Shown one piece after another: positions 1-8,749 of a stretch of DNA of 46,234 nucleotides. The stretch comes from Actinomycetota bacterium (GTDB lineage: Bacteria > Actinomycetota > Thermoleophilia > Gaiellales > Gaiellaceae). The DNA is taken from positions 1 through 46,234 of the forward strand of contig VAYM01000140.1 in the NCBI GenBank assembly GCA_005884945.1, written 5' to 3'. Made by a program: the position numbers and the translations under genes. The notes below the pieces were generated by a model. That model had not been told where the DNA came from. It searched no databases and was given only the letters and a program-made list of their open reading frames with translations. Position 1 is the first letter of the stretch. Each line of letters starts with the position of its first letter.

Positions 1-1
1 G

Positions 2-97
2 AAGACCGACAAGGCGTGGGCATCAAGCTGTCGCGAACTCACGCTGCGCTTCAAGGATGGCACGATCAAGAGAGCCCGCTTCCAGCTCTCGAAGTAG
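2..97 (+). CDS. C-terminal fragment of an unknown protein (runs off the left edge)
   Basis: Open frame from base 2 reads KTDKAWASSCRELTLRFKDGTIKRARFQLSK and stops at TAG 95-97; a terminator-like hairpin follows. Confidence 0.4.
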   Translation, partial: KTDKAWASSCRELTLRFKDGTIKRARFQLSK

Positions 98-113
98 GTA
101 CGACGACAAGAGC

Positions 114-140
114 GGAGGGGGCCACGCGCCCCCTCCCCTT
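114..140 (+). terminator. Hairpin terminator after the partial CDS
   Basis: GGAGGGGGC(114-122)/GCCCCCTCC(128-136), then CCTT. Confidence 0.5.
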
Positions 141-306
141 CGCCTGGAGGAACAGGCTACCCCTCGAGTCTCGCTTTCCGGCCGCGTCAGAGGCTCTGCA
201 GCATCGCGTTGCGATAGAACGTCAAGCCCAACGCTGCCCCTGCCGATGCGACTCGTAGCGTCGTTAGCGGCGTACTCCGACTGGGCCGCTCTGCGCTCAC
301 TCCGGG

Positions 307-350
307 AGAGATCGCACCCCATGAGACCAGACAGGCGGGGTGCGATCTCT
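307..350. repeat. Perfect 14-bp inverted repeat (terminator-like hairpin)
   Basis: AGAGATCGCACCCC(307-320) and GGGGTGCGATCTCT(337-350) are exact reverse complements with a 16-nt loop. Confidence 0.7.
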
Positions 351-518
351 TGTTACGCGGGATGACTTCCCTCGTGGCGTCGCGACGAGCAGCGGATCCC
401 CGAAGTTGTCTCTCAACGCTCGCCTGAATTCGCGTCGATCACTCAGTAAGCAACCGCGCCGCTTCTCCTTGCACGCCCCCGGGCGTGCGCCGCAGATTCG
501 AGAGGAGGTGCAAAGCAA

Positions 519-698
519 ATGACGTTCACGGATCTGTACACCTATCTCCGCGCGCGCTTCGTGCGTGAGGAGGGTCAGACGATGGCCGAGTACGGCGTCG
601 TGCTGGCCGTGATCGCGCTCGCTGTGATCGTGGCGTTTACCGCGCTGGCCGGTGGTATCTCTCACGCGCTCAACAACGTCGCGAAGATCCTGCCGTAA
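519..698 (+). CDS. Flp/Fap-type pilin component (59 aa)
   Basis: MTFTDLYTYLRARFVREEGQTMAEYGVVLAVIALAVIVAFTALAGGISHALNNVAKILP: the G-Q-T-M-A-E-Y-G-V/hydrophobic-helix signature of Flp pilins. GAGGAGG SD at 502-508. Absent from the ORF track because it is under 60 aa. Confidence 0.85.
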   Translation: MTFTDLYTYLRARFVREEGQTMAEYGVVLAVIALAVIVAFTALAGGISHALNNVAKILP

Positions 699-712
699 GG
701 GACGAGGACTCT

Positions 713-753
713 CGAACGTCGCGAGGCTGCCCGCAGCAGCCACGCGACGTTCG
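713..753. terminator. Bidirectional terminator-like hairpin between the convergent pilin and GTPase genes
   Basis: CGAACGTCGCG(713-723)/CGCGACGTTCG(743-753), perfect 11 bp. Confidence 0.6.
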
Positions 754-755
754 TC

Positions 756-1673
756 CTACTGAGCGATCTCCACGGCATCGCCGTCCGCGAGCACGTGCTG
801 TGGCCCGACGCGTTGGCCCGCGAATCGCGCCGACGGGCCCCACACACGCGCTCCCGTGCACTGCGCGCCCAGCTCGTGATGGATCGAGTGAGCGACGTCG
901 GTCACGGTCACCGGCGGCCGTAGAGCAACCGGATCGTCGCCGCCGCGTAAATACACGCGCACGAGCCCCGTCAGGTCCCAGAGCACGGCGCCCAAGCGTT
1001 CGAGGCTCGCGTCGTCGAGGACGCTTACTGCAACGACCTCGAAGGACGGAAACGCCGCACGTATCCCCTCGACCGCGGACGACTCGGCGTCGTCTGCCTT
1101 CGTCGCCGCCACCGCTCCGGGCAGATCGATCCCGGCGGCTGCGACCTCGCTCATCACGGCCGCGAGCGCCGTCGTCGAGCCGGCGGCCTCCTGACAGAAC
1201 AAGATCGCGTCCGCACTCCGCAGCACGCTCAAAAGGGGACGCCCTCCGCCGCGACCGGCATGCGCGCCCTCGATGAGCCCCGGGATCTCGACGAGCTGCA
1301 CGAGCACGCCGCCGACCCGCGCCAGCGCGGGCACCGGGCGCGTCGTCGTGAACGCGTAATCACCGGTCTTGATCTGCACGTTCGAGAGCGCCTGCAGCAA
1401 CGACGACTTCCCCGCGTTCGGCGGACCGACCAGGGCGATCTGCGCGGCTCCCTCTCGCCGCACGGAGATCGAGTCGCGGTGGACGACACGCTTGCGCACG
1501 CGCGTCTGGTCGATCTGCGCCTCGACCCACTTGCGAATGTCTGCGTAAGGGCCGTTGCGGTATCCCGGCAGCTCGGCGAGGATCGTGCGCAGCTCGCGGA
1601 TCCGCTCCGTCCCTTCCTTGCCGACGAGCCGGCGCTTGATCACTTGCATCTGCGTGCGATGCGGCATCGGCAT
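756..1673 (-). CDS. DRG/OBG-family GTPase with C-terminal TGS domain
   Basis: G1 GPPNAGKSS, G3 EIPGLIEGAHAGRGGG, G4-like TKAD; C-terminal GARVWGPSARFAGQRVGPQHVLADGDAVEI matches the TGS end of DRG proteins. Confidence 0.8.
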   Translation of the reverse strand: MPMPHRTQMQVIKRRLVGKEGTERIRELRTILAELPGYRNGPYADIRKWVEAQIDQTRVRKRVVHRDSISVRREGAAQIALVGPPNAGKSSLLQALSNVQIKTGDYAFTTTRPVPALARVGGVLVQLVEIPGLIEGAHAGRGGGRPLLSVLRSADAILFCQEAAGSTTALAAVMSEVAAAGIDLPGAVAATKADDAESSAVEGIRAAFPSFEVVAVSVLDDASLERLGAVLWDLTGLVRVYLRGGDDPVALRPPVTVTDVAHSIHHELGAQCTGARVWGPSARFAGQRVGPQHVLADGDAVEIAQ

Positions 1674-1892
1674 CGCGTCACCTTTCCTTTCGATCGTGCA
1701 GGAAGGTGCGCGAGCTCAGCGCGTCAGCAGGCTCGCGTCCCGTCCCGCCGCTTCCCCGGACGCTGGTGTCGGAAGCGGCGGATCAGCCGTGTTGGCTGCA
1801 GGTGATCGATCGCCAGGCGCGCTCGCGCATGCGGCGAGCCTAGCACCGCAATGCTGGAATCCCCGCCCCTCGCCAGTAGAATCCGTCGTTCG

Positions 1893-2951
1893 ATGCTGCG
1901 TCGGCTCGCAGCGGTTGCGGCTTTCCTGTTCGCGGCTGTCCCCGCGCCGGTTGCGCAGGCGGGCGCGCTCGGGCTCGCAGAAGTGCGCGCAGCGGACGGA
2001 ACGCTGCTTGCCCAGGCCGGTGAAGGTCCCTTTGCGTATCCCGCCGACGGCTCGGTCCTGAAGATCGGCTGGGCGCGCGCGACCGCCGCGGGCGTCGAGC
2101 TTCGCGACGTCACGATGTTCAACGGCCGGATCTCCGCGTCCCGGATCGTCGTACCCGCGCGAGGTCTTGCGCGGGCGCGCGTGGAAGGTCTCGTCGCGGA
2201 CGGCAAGGCATACGTCGTCGGTCCGAACGCGCTGATCCATCTCCAGGGCGGCAGCTACCTCGTCGCGCTGCAGGAGGCGGTCTCGCCGGGCCGACACGGC
2301 TCCGGCCTCGTCGGTCTACGCGCGTACGTGTCGGATCCGTCCCTCGGCCTCGCGCCCGGAACGCAGCTCCTCGTGGGCCTTGCGCGCGCGGCGCATCCGA
2401 CGGGCGTCAATCATGCCGCGACGATCGTCCTCGGGTTACCGCAGCTCCCGGCGATGGAGGCTTCGCTGGACGGCGTGCCCGCGACGGCGACGAGCGGAAT
2501 CCCGACGTCGCTTCCGACGGTTTCCGGCGACGGCATCGGCGCGCAGGCGGTCGCGCTCGTGGAGCGATACCTCGGCGTCCCGTACGTCTGGGGCGGGGCG
2601 ACCCCGGGCGGGTTCGACTGCTCGGGCCTCGTGATGTACGTCTACGGACTGCTCGGCATCCGCCTCCCGCACTACAGCGGCTACCAGTGGTACTACGGCC
2701 GCCGGATCCCGGTCGACCAGCTGCAGCCGGGAGACATCGTGTTCTTTCACGCGAGCGCGAACGGCCCGCAGCACGAAGGGATGTACGTCGGCGCGGGCGA
2801 GTTCATCCACGCTCCGCACACGGGCGACGTCGTCAAGGTCTCGAGCCTCTACGACACCCAGTACGCCTTGAGCTACGTGGGTGCCGTCCGGCCCTACGCG
2901 GCGGGCGCCTCGCCCTCGTCGTTCTCCATCTGGACGTTGGCGTCCGGATAG
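1893..2951 (+). CDS. Secreted NlpC/P60 family peptidoglycan hydrolase
   Basis: Signal peptide MLRRLAAVAAFLFAAVPAPVAQA; GVPYVWGGATPGGFDCSGLVMYVY...H..MYVGAGEFIHAP catalytic motifs. The track ORF starts at 1851. Confidence 0.85.
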   Translation: MLRRLAAVAAFLFAAVPAPVAQAGALGLAEVRAADGTLLAQAGEGPFAYPADGSVLKIGWARATAAGVELRDVTMFNGRISASRIVVPARGLARARVEGLVADGKAYVVGPNALIHLQGGSYLVALQEAVSPGRHGSGLVGLRAYVSDPSLGLAPGTQLLVGLARAAHPTGVNHAATIVLGLPQLPAMEASLDGVPATATSGIPTSLPTVSGDGIGAQAVALVERYLGVPYVWGGATPGGFDCSGLVMYVYGLLGIRLPHYSGYQWYYGRRIPVDQLQPGDIVFFHASANGPQHEGMYVGAGEFIHAPHTGDVVKVSSLYDTQYALSYVGAVRPYAAGASPSSFSIWTLASG

Positions 2952-3121
2952 AGGACTCTCCAGACGCGCAGGTAGATCTCGAGCTCGTTCCGCGGAGAGG
3001 GTCCGGGCACCAGGTCGACCTCCAGGAGACCAGGCGCGACGACGAGCACCGCCTGGCCGAGGCTTTCCAGGAAGGTCGCCAGACGGTCCGTGTAGCTCGG
3101 ATCGGAGAGGCGGAGCTGCAT
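2894..3121 (-). CDS. Small conserved-looking protein, 75 aa
   Basis: In-frame ATG at 3121 in ORF 2894..3373: MQLRLSDPSYTDRLATFLESLGQAVLVVAPGLLEVDLVPGPSPRNELEIYLRVWRVLYPDANVQMENDEGEAPAA; protein-like composition, unlike the R/S-rich N-terminal extension. Confidence 0.5.
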   Translation of the reverse strand: MQLRLSDPSYTDRLATFLESLGQAVLVVAPGLLEVDLVPGPSPRNELEIYLRVWRVLYPDANVQMENDEGEAPAA

Positions 3122-3218
3122 CGGTTGCCGCCACGCGAGTCTCCCACTGGTGCACCGCGAACGCGCACACCCGTTCGAGTGACACGCGCTCCCTCGACCG
3201 GGTGAATTTCGCCCCGGC

Positions 3219-3677
3219 TTACGCGGGAATCTCTTCGAGCACCGCCGTCGCGTGCCCGGCCGGCTTGATCCCGAGCATCGCGCGGGCGACGTTGCCGTCC
3301 CGGTCGATGAGGAACGTCGAGCGGTTGATGCCCATGTACTTCTTGCCGGCGAAGCTCCGCTCGCTCCAGACACCGTAGGCCTCGGCGACCTTGTGGTCCG
3401 GGTCGGACAGGAGCGTGAAGGGCAGCTCGTACTTCGACTTGAACTTCCCGTGCGAGGCGGCGTCGTCGGGGCTGACGCCGACGATCTCGATGCCGCGCTG
3501 CCGATAGGTTTCGTAGGCGTCGCGGAACTCGCACGCTTGCGTCGTGCACCCCGGCGTGTCGTCCTTCGGATAGAAGTAGAGGACGACCGGCTTGCCGCGG
3601 AGCTCGGACAGGCGGACGGTGTCCCCGCTGTCGCTCTCGAGCTCGAAGTCCGGGGCGGGCTTGCCTTCCTCGATCAC
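3219..3677 (-). CDS. bcp: Thioredoxin-dependent peroxiredoxin (Bcp/PrxQ)
   Basis: GKPAPDFELESDSGDTVRLSELRGKPVVLYFYPKDDTPGCTTQACEFRD; GTG start with AAGGAGG SD. The track ORF extends to 3770. Confidence 0.9.
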   Translation of the reverse strand: MIEEGKPAPDFELESDSGDTVRLSELRGKPVVLYFYPKDDTPGCTTQACEFRDAYETYRQRGIEIVGVSPDDAASHGKFKSKYELPFTLLSDPDHKVAEAYGVWSERSFAGKKYMGINRSTFLIDRDGNVARAMLGIKPAGHATAVLEEIPA

Positions 3678-3863
3678 GCCGAGAACCTCCTTGTAGGGTG
3701 ACTCGGCGATGGTAACGACCCACCACGCGCTGACACTGGCGCTGGTCGCAGCCGTCGCCCCCTGGCTCAACGCCCCCGCCGACGCTCGCCGCCAGCTCCC
3801 CTGGTTCGGCGCAGCTACGCTGCTTGCGGGCGTATTGGCAGTCCGCGCCTACATGACCGCGAC

Positions 3864-4238
3864 ATGAGACGCCTCTTCGCACGGATGAATCCGACCCTCC
3901 GGGGGTTCCTGATCATCGCGCTGATCGTCATCGTCGTGATGGTCCTGAACCTCTACGGGACGCTCGCGGCACTCGGGATCCTGTTGCGGGTCGCGTTCTT
4001 CCTCGCCATCGCCTTCTTCATCTTCCTGATGTGGCGGGAGCGGCGGGACGAGATCGGCGGCTGGGACACGCGCGAGCGGATCGTCTTCTACGGCTCGGCT
4101 CTTCTGATCGTCGCGGCGATCGGCTCCTACTTCTGGCATGGACTTCCCGGTTATGACGCTCTTGCCTTCATCGGGGTGATTGCGTGCGCGGGATACGCCA
4201 TGTTTCGTGTGTGGCGTGACCGCCACACCTACTCCTGA
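3864..4238 (+). CDS. Small membrane protein, unknown function
   Basis: ORF 124 aa with several hydrophobic segments. Confidence 0.6.
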   Translation: MRRLFARMNPTLRGFLIIALIVIVVMVLNLYGTLAALGILLRVAFFLAIAFFIFLMWRERRDEIGGWDTRERIVFYGSALLIVAAIGSYFWHGLPGYDALAFIGVIACAGYAMFRVWRDRHTYS

Positions 4239-5250
4239 CGAGTTGAACCTGAGGTCGATCCTCCGACCGGTGCCGCACCTCGAGCGGCACCCGGCGCAGC
4301 ACTTCCTGCTGATCATCATCGGTGCAGCACTCGCGCTCGGGGCGCTCGTTGGAATCGCGTGGGCGGCCGGATTCCACCAGGTCTACGAGCTGATGTCGGA
4401 CGTCGACGGCGTCTGGCTTCCAGGCGCGCTCTTCTTCGAGATCGCCGCGTACGCCGGCTACATCGTCGCCTACCGCGAACTCGTGCGCGTCGAAGGCGGC
4501 CCGTCGCTCGGGATCGGTCGCGCGGGCGCGATCGTCGCGGCGGGATTCGGCGTCTTCGTCATCCGCGGCGGCTTCATGGTCGACCGGCACGCGCTGGAGG
4601 ACGCGGGGATCCCCGAGCGGCAGGCGCGGATTCGTGTGCTCGGCCTCGGCGCGCTCGAGTACGCGGTGCTAGCGCCGGCGGTGGCCGTCGCTGCGATGGT
4701 GATCGTCGCCCGGGGACAGACGCATCCGAGCTTCGGGTTCACGCTGCCGTGGGCGATCGCCGTTCCGCTCGGTTTCGGCGCGGCGATCATCGCCCTCGCC
4801 TACCGCGAGCGGCTCCACGGGCATACGGGCTGGCGAAACGTCCTCGCGCACGCGCTCGAGGCGCTCTACGTGCTCCGCCGGCTTGCGGCGCAGCCGCGCG
4901 AGTACGCAGGAGCCTTCCTCGGCACCGGGCTCTACTGGCTCGGCGACATCGCGTGCCTCTGGGCGTGTCTGCGGACCTTCCACTCGCAGCCCGACCTGGC
5001 GGCGATGCTCATCGGCTACGCGACGGGGTATGCCCTCACGCGGAGGACGCTGCCGCTCGGCGGCGCAGGGACGGTCGAGGCATTCGTCTCGTTCGCGCTG
5101 GCCTGGGCCGGCGTGCCGCTCGCGAATGCCGTGCTCGCCGTCTGCGCCTACCGGTTCTTCAACCTCTGGCTGCCGCTTCTGCCGGCCGTGATCGGCCTGC
5201 GCCACCTGAAGCGCTGGCGCAGCCAGGTCGCGTCGAACACGACTCGCTAG
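4180..5250 (+). CDS. LPG synthase TM-like / UPF0104 flippase-like integral membrane protein
   Basis: Multiple TM segments; LPLGGAGTVEAFVSFALAWAGVPLANAVLAVCAYRFFNLWLPLLPAVIGL is typical of this family. The start is uncertain. Confidence 0.7.
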   Translation: MRARDTPCFVCGVTATPTPDELNLRSILRPVPHLERHPAQHFLLIIIGAALALGALVGIAWAAGFHQVYELMSDVDGVWLPGALFFEIAAYAGYIVAYRELVRVEGGPSLGIGRAGAIVAAGFGVFVIRGGFMVDRHALEDAGIPERQARIRVLGLGALEYAVLAPAVAVAAMVIVARGQTHPSFGFTLPWAIAVPLGFGAAIIALAYRERLHGHTGWRNVLAHALEALYVLRRLAAQPREYAGAFLGTGLYWLGDIACLWACLRTFHSQPDLAAMLIGYATGYALTRRTLPLGGAGTVEAFVSFALAWAGVPLANAVLAVCAYRFFNLWLPLLPAVIGLRHLKRWRSQVASNTTR

Positions 5251-6419
5251 TCCGCGGCTTCCTCGACCTCCGGCCAGAACTCTTCGACCGGGCGGTGGTG
5301 GATCGGCCCGAGCTCGGGGTGCGGCTGGAACCAACGCTGCGCGATTGCGGTCGGGACGATCGCGGAGAGGACGACGACGGTGATCAGAAGCGAGAACTGG
5401 GTCCGGTCGATGATGTGCGCATTCAGGCCGTAGAGCGAGCTGATCGTCCCGAACGTCAAGCCGGTCGACATCAGGAGCGTGGTGAACGTCGCATGCGGTG
5501 ACGTGAACCGGCGTGCAAGCGGGTAGATGCCGGCGAGCTTCGGAACCATCTTCGCGGCGAACAGCAACGCCAACACGCCGAGATTCGCCCAGACGGCGCC
5601 GAGCGAGACGTTCATCCCTCCCTTGAAAAAGAAGAGCGGCGTCAGGAACGCGAACGCGACGACACGCAGCCGTTCTTGTTCCTGCCGATGCTGTGCGTAG
5701 TGCGTGGCGAGGGCGAGGCCGAGGACGAACGCGGGGAGGACGGCGTGCGAATGGGCGCGGTCACCGAGCCACATGAGCACGAAGAGCGACGCGAAGACGA
5801 GCTTGATCTCCGGTTCGATCACGCGGTCGCCGTACCGGCCGAAGAACCACGGCGCGATCCTGGGCAGAACGACGATCAACAGGGCCGAGACGAGCACGAA
5901 CGGGACGATCCAGAGGTTCGGCTTGATGAAGAGGATCGAGAGAGCGGCGGCCGTCCCGAAGTCCGTGACGAAGGTCGCAGACATGAGCCGCTTCCCGACG
6001 AGCTCCTGGTTCAGACCGGTCTCGACGAGCACCGCGTACACGACCGCGAGGCTCGTGGTCGATAGGGCGATCCCGGCGATCTCGGATTGCTTGAACGTCC
6101 AGCCGAGCGCCCAGTGGGCAAACGCCCCCGCGGTGAGGAACGGGGCGAGGAACGAAACGGCGCCGATCGACACGCTCGCGTGCCATTCCCGCTTGAACTG
6201 CGGGACGTCCACCTCCGCGCCGGCGAGGAACGTCAGCACGATCCCGGCGAACGAGCCGATGAACGACAGCCAGTCAGGGACGTGCGGATGGAACGCGTTC
6301 CCGACGAAGACCCCCGCGGCCAGCTCCACGAGCGCGACGGAGAGGCCGATCTCGACCGAGATCGTGCTCGCGACGAGAATGGCGCCGCCGAGTACTGCCG
6401 CAAGAGCGAAGCTGCTCAC
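5247..6419 (-). CDS. Cation:proton antiporter (CPA2/KefB-like)
   Basis: About 11-12 TM segments; AGAEVDVPQFKREW, GIALSTTSLAVVYAVLVE, LPAFVLGLALA. Confidence 0.8.
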   Translation of the reverse strand: MSSFALAAVLGGAILVASTISVEIGLSVALVELAAGVFVGNAFHPHVPDWLSFIGSFAGIVLTFLAGAEVDVPQFKREWHASVSIGAVSFLAPFLTAGAFAHWALGWTFKQSEIAGIALSTTSLAVVYAVLVETGLNQELVGKRLMSATFVTDFGTAAALSILFIKPNLWIVPFVLVSALLIVVLPRIAPWFFGRYGDRVIEPEIKLVFASLFVLMWLGDRAHSHAVLPAFVLGLALATHYAQHRQEQERLRVVAFAFLTPLFFFKGGMNVSLGAVWANLGVLALLFAAKMVPKLAGIYPLARRFTSPHATFTTLLMSTGLTFGTISSLYGLNAHIIDRTQFSLLITVVVLSAIVPTAIAQRWFQPHPELGPIHHRPVEEFWPEVEEAAD

Positions 6420-6523
6420 CGCTCCTCCTTCGGAAGTGCTGTGGTCTCGAGTCCGTAGAGGCCATCAGCCCCGGAGGGCGGTTAGGCGCGAGCCTCATCG
6501 CGCGTCGCGCGGATCCTAGCGAG

Positions 6524-7258
6524 TCAGGCTTCGATGCGCGCGGACGCGCCGTCGAGCGCATCCAGCGCTCGACGGACATCCACGTGCTGGCCGACGAAGA
6601 TCGGCGTGTCGCGTTCCGTGTACCGCGACGCCTCGCTCTCACGCAGCGTGAGCATCAGGTGCATGAAATCCGCCGGCTCGTCGCACTCGAAGGCGGTCAT
6701 GAACTCCTGGTCGTCGATTCCGAACGAGTAGGTCGTGTGGTTGTGGATCGTCTCGAACTCCGCGCCGATGCGCATGTGCTCGTCCATCGCGCGCTGGCGG
6801 TCGTCTTCGGAGAGCGCGTACCAGGGCCGCACCTTCACGAACGGATAGACGACGAGGTACGGGGAGCCCTTCGGCACGACCTTGCGGGCGCGCCGCGCCT
6901 TCGTGTACTCGGACGCCTTCGTCGTCGCGAGGTACGAGTACGGCGTCTCGAGCCAGCCCGCGATCGGGGTGCCGTTGAGCCCGGCACCGAGCTCGCCGAG
7001 GTCCTCGTATCGCTCGGTGATCTTCCAGAGGAAGAAGTCGCAGTCGGGACGGACGCCCGAGCAGGTGTACACCCGCAGCCAGTCGAGCCGGGCCGCCCAG
7101 TGCTCGACGACATCGGCGAACGCGTCCTTGCCGGCCGCGCGCTCCTCGACCGGAAGCCGGCGCCACGCAGGATCGACGCGGTAGAACGTGTACGCGACGT
7201 ACTGACCGCTCACGCGGAAGATGCTAGCCGGGGAGGAGCGTCCAGAGGTTGGACGCAT
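6524..7258 (-). CDS. hemQ: Coproheme decarboxylase / chlorite dismutase family (HemQ/ChdC)
   Basis: WLETPYSYLATTKASEYTK, KGSPYLVVYPFVKVRPWYALSEDDRQRAMDEHMRIG. Confidence 0.85.
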   Translation of the reverse strand: MRPTSGRSSPASIFRVSGQYVAYTFYRVDPAWRRLPVEERAAGKDAFADVVEHWAARLDWLRVYTCSGVRPDCDFFLWKITERYEDLGELGAGLNGTPIAGWLETPYSYLATTKASEYTKARRARKVVPKGSPYLVVYPFVKVRPWYALSEDDRQRAMDEHMRIGAEFETIHNHTTYSFGIDDQEFMTAFECDEPADFMHLMLTLRESEASRYTERDTPIFVGQHVDVRRALDALDGASARIEA

Positions 7259-8471
7259 CAGGCGTCCGCTTCGGCGCTTGCGGTACGTCGGCGATCTCGG
7301 TCCAGCCGTCGTCCTCGCCGGGGACGAGGGAGCAGTCGACCGCGCCGGCGCCGATCTGCTGGATCGTCTGCCTGACCGCTGTCCGCGAGGCCTTCGGCGT
7401 CCCGTCCGAGTAGTAGACGCCGGACTGCCAGCGGCCGAGGTTGCTCTCGTCGGTCACGTGGAAGAGGAACATCGCGCGCACGGTCGGCTGGCAGGCCGCC
7501 ATCAGCAGCGCTTCGTCGTAGTACCGCCCCTGCGTCGCTTCGGTCACGGGCTTCGTCGTCGCCGGCTCGCGGCCGACGTAGTCATGGATCTTGGCCGCGG
7601 GAATGATCGACTCGATCCCGTACTCGTCGTAGATGATCGGCAGCTTCGAGCCGAGCTGCGCCGTGCCGTTGAACGCCTTGCCGAGCAGGCCGACGAGCTT
7701 GTCGTAGTCGGCGAGCCCGATCGACGTGCCGTCCGGATGGCCCGCGTCCGGGGCGACGGACGAATTCTCCCCGTAGGGATGGAGCGCGAAGCCGTCCATG
7801 ATCGGCTTCGTGCGGCCGCTGTCGCGATAGGCGATCCCGAGGTCCGTGATGAACGCCGTCGGCGAATGCGTCTTGCGTCCGAGCTTCGGGTTGTCCGAGC
7901 CGTGCGGCGACACTGAACCGCCGATGACGAACGCGTTGGCGTCGACGGCCTTGATCGCGTCGTAGGTGCGCGCGAGCAGCTTCGCGTACATGCTCGCCGC
8001 GAGGTCCTCGCCGTCCGGCCCGAACTGCGGCAGCCAGTAGCGGTTGATGTTCGGCTCGTTCCCGATGATCAGGTTGCGCATGAGCGGGACGCGCCGTGTC
8101 AGGTCGGCTGCGAACGACGCGAACTGCCTCTGTGCGCCCGTCGTCAGCGGCGTCGTCCGGCTGCCGTACGGCATGATCGTCGTGTAGATCGTGATCCCGT
8201 CGAAGGCGCCGGCGGCGGCGACGGACTGCAACGCGGCGAGCTGGTCGTCGGGGACCGTCGTGTCACCGGGAGACCAGATCGCAGTGACTCGGAGCGCCTG
8301 GAAGCCCGCCGCCTTGGCGAGGTCGACCTTGGCGCGGGCGACGGCCGGATCGGCGTTCCGTCCCTCGTCCTCGGCCGCTCCGATCGTCATCGTCATCGAG
8401 GCGGCCGCCGTCGCCGGGGCAAGGCATGCCAGCAGGCACAGGGTCAGGATCGAGAGACGGAAGAGGCGCAC
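7224..8471 (-). CDS. Secreted glycoside-hydrolase-like (TIM-barrel) protein, paralog A
   Basis: GTG 8471 gives a signal peptide (VRLFRLSILTLCLLACLAPATAAA); IGNEPNINRYWLPQF and IIYDEYGIES resemble clan GH-A acid/base and nucleophile regions. The track ORF extends to 8633. Confidence 0.6.
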   Translation of the reverse strand: MRLFRLSILTLCLLACLAPATAAASMTMTIGAAEDEGRNADPAVARAKVDLAKAAGFQALRVTAIWSPGDTTVPDDQLAALQSVAAAGAFDGITIYTTIMPYGSRTTPLTTGAQRQFASFAADLTRRVPLMRNLIIGNEPNINRYWLPQFGPDGEDLAASMYAKLLARTYDAIKAVDANAFVIGGSVSPHGSDNPKLGRKTHSPTAFITDLGIAYRDSGRTKPIMDGFALHPYGENSSVAPDAGHPDGTSIGLADYDKLVGLLGKAFNGTAQLGSKLPIIYDEYGIESIIPAAKIHDYVGREPATTKPVTEATQGRYYDEALLMAACQPTVRAMFLFHVTDESNLGRWQSGVYYSDGTPKASRTAVRQTIQQIGAGAVDCSLVPGEDDGWTEIADVPQAPKRTPDASNLWTLLPG

Positions 8472-8595
8472 GCAGAAAGAAGTCGGGAACGGAGGAGCAT
8501 TTGAGTCTAGTCCGGCGCGTCGAAGATTCAAGAGGGTCGAAATCCCCTGTATAGGGGAGGGCGACCCGGCCGAACGGCCGATATGTTGACAGACG

Positions 8596-8720
8596 TCAGG
8601 GTTGCGTTGCCAAGCTCTCACCGTAGGGAGCACGGGAAGCTCGCCACTCTCCCTTTCTGGTGCGATCCTGAGGTTCGCTATGCGGCCCGGCCTTCTCCAA
8701 CCGGGCCGCTTTCCCTTTTA
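8596..8720 (+). ncRNA. Candidate structured small RNA with Rho-independent terminator
   Basis: 11-bp closing helix TCAGGGTTGCG(8596-8606)/TGCGATCCTGA(8661-8671, includes G.U pairs), internal hairpins, then 9-bp stem GCGGCCCGG(8682-8690)/CCGGGCCGC(8701-8709) and TTTCCCTTTT. Confidence 0.45.
8682..8720 (+). terminator. Rho-independent terminator on + strand
   Basis: GCGGCCCGG-N10-CCGGGCCGC followed by TTTCCCTTTTA. Confidence 0.75.
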
Positions 8721-8749
8721 CGCCGGAGTGATGCGAACCAGACGACGGG

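Noticed and set aside
8586-8671. tRNA-like or known riboswitch interpretation of the 8.6-kb structure
   Set aside because: No T-arm TTCGA in the right place, and I could not match SAM, cobalamin, c-di-AMP, TPP or SRP consensus cores. Kept as an unclassified ncRNA candidate.
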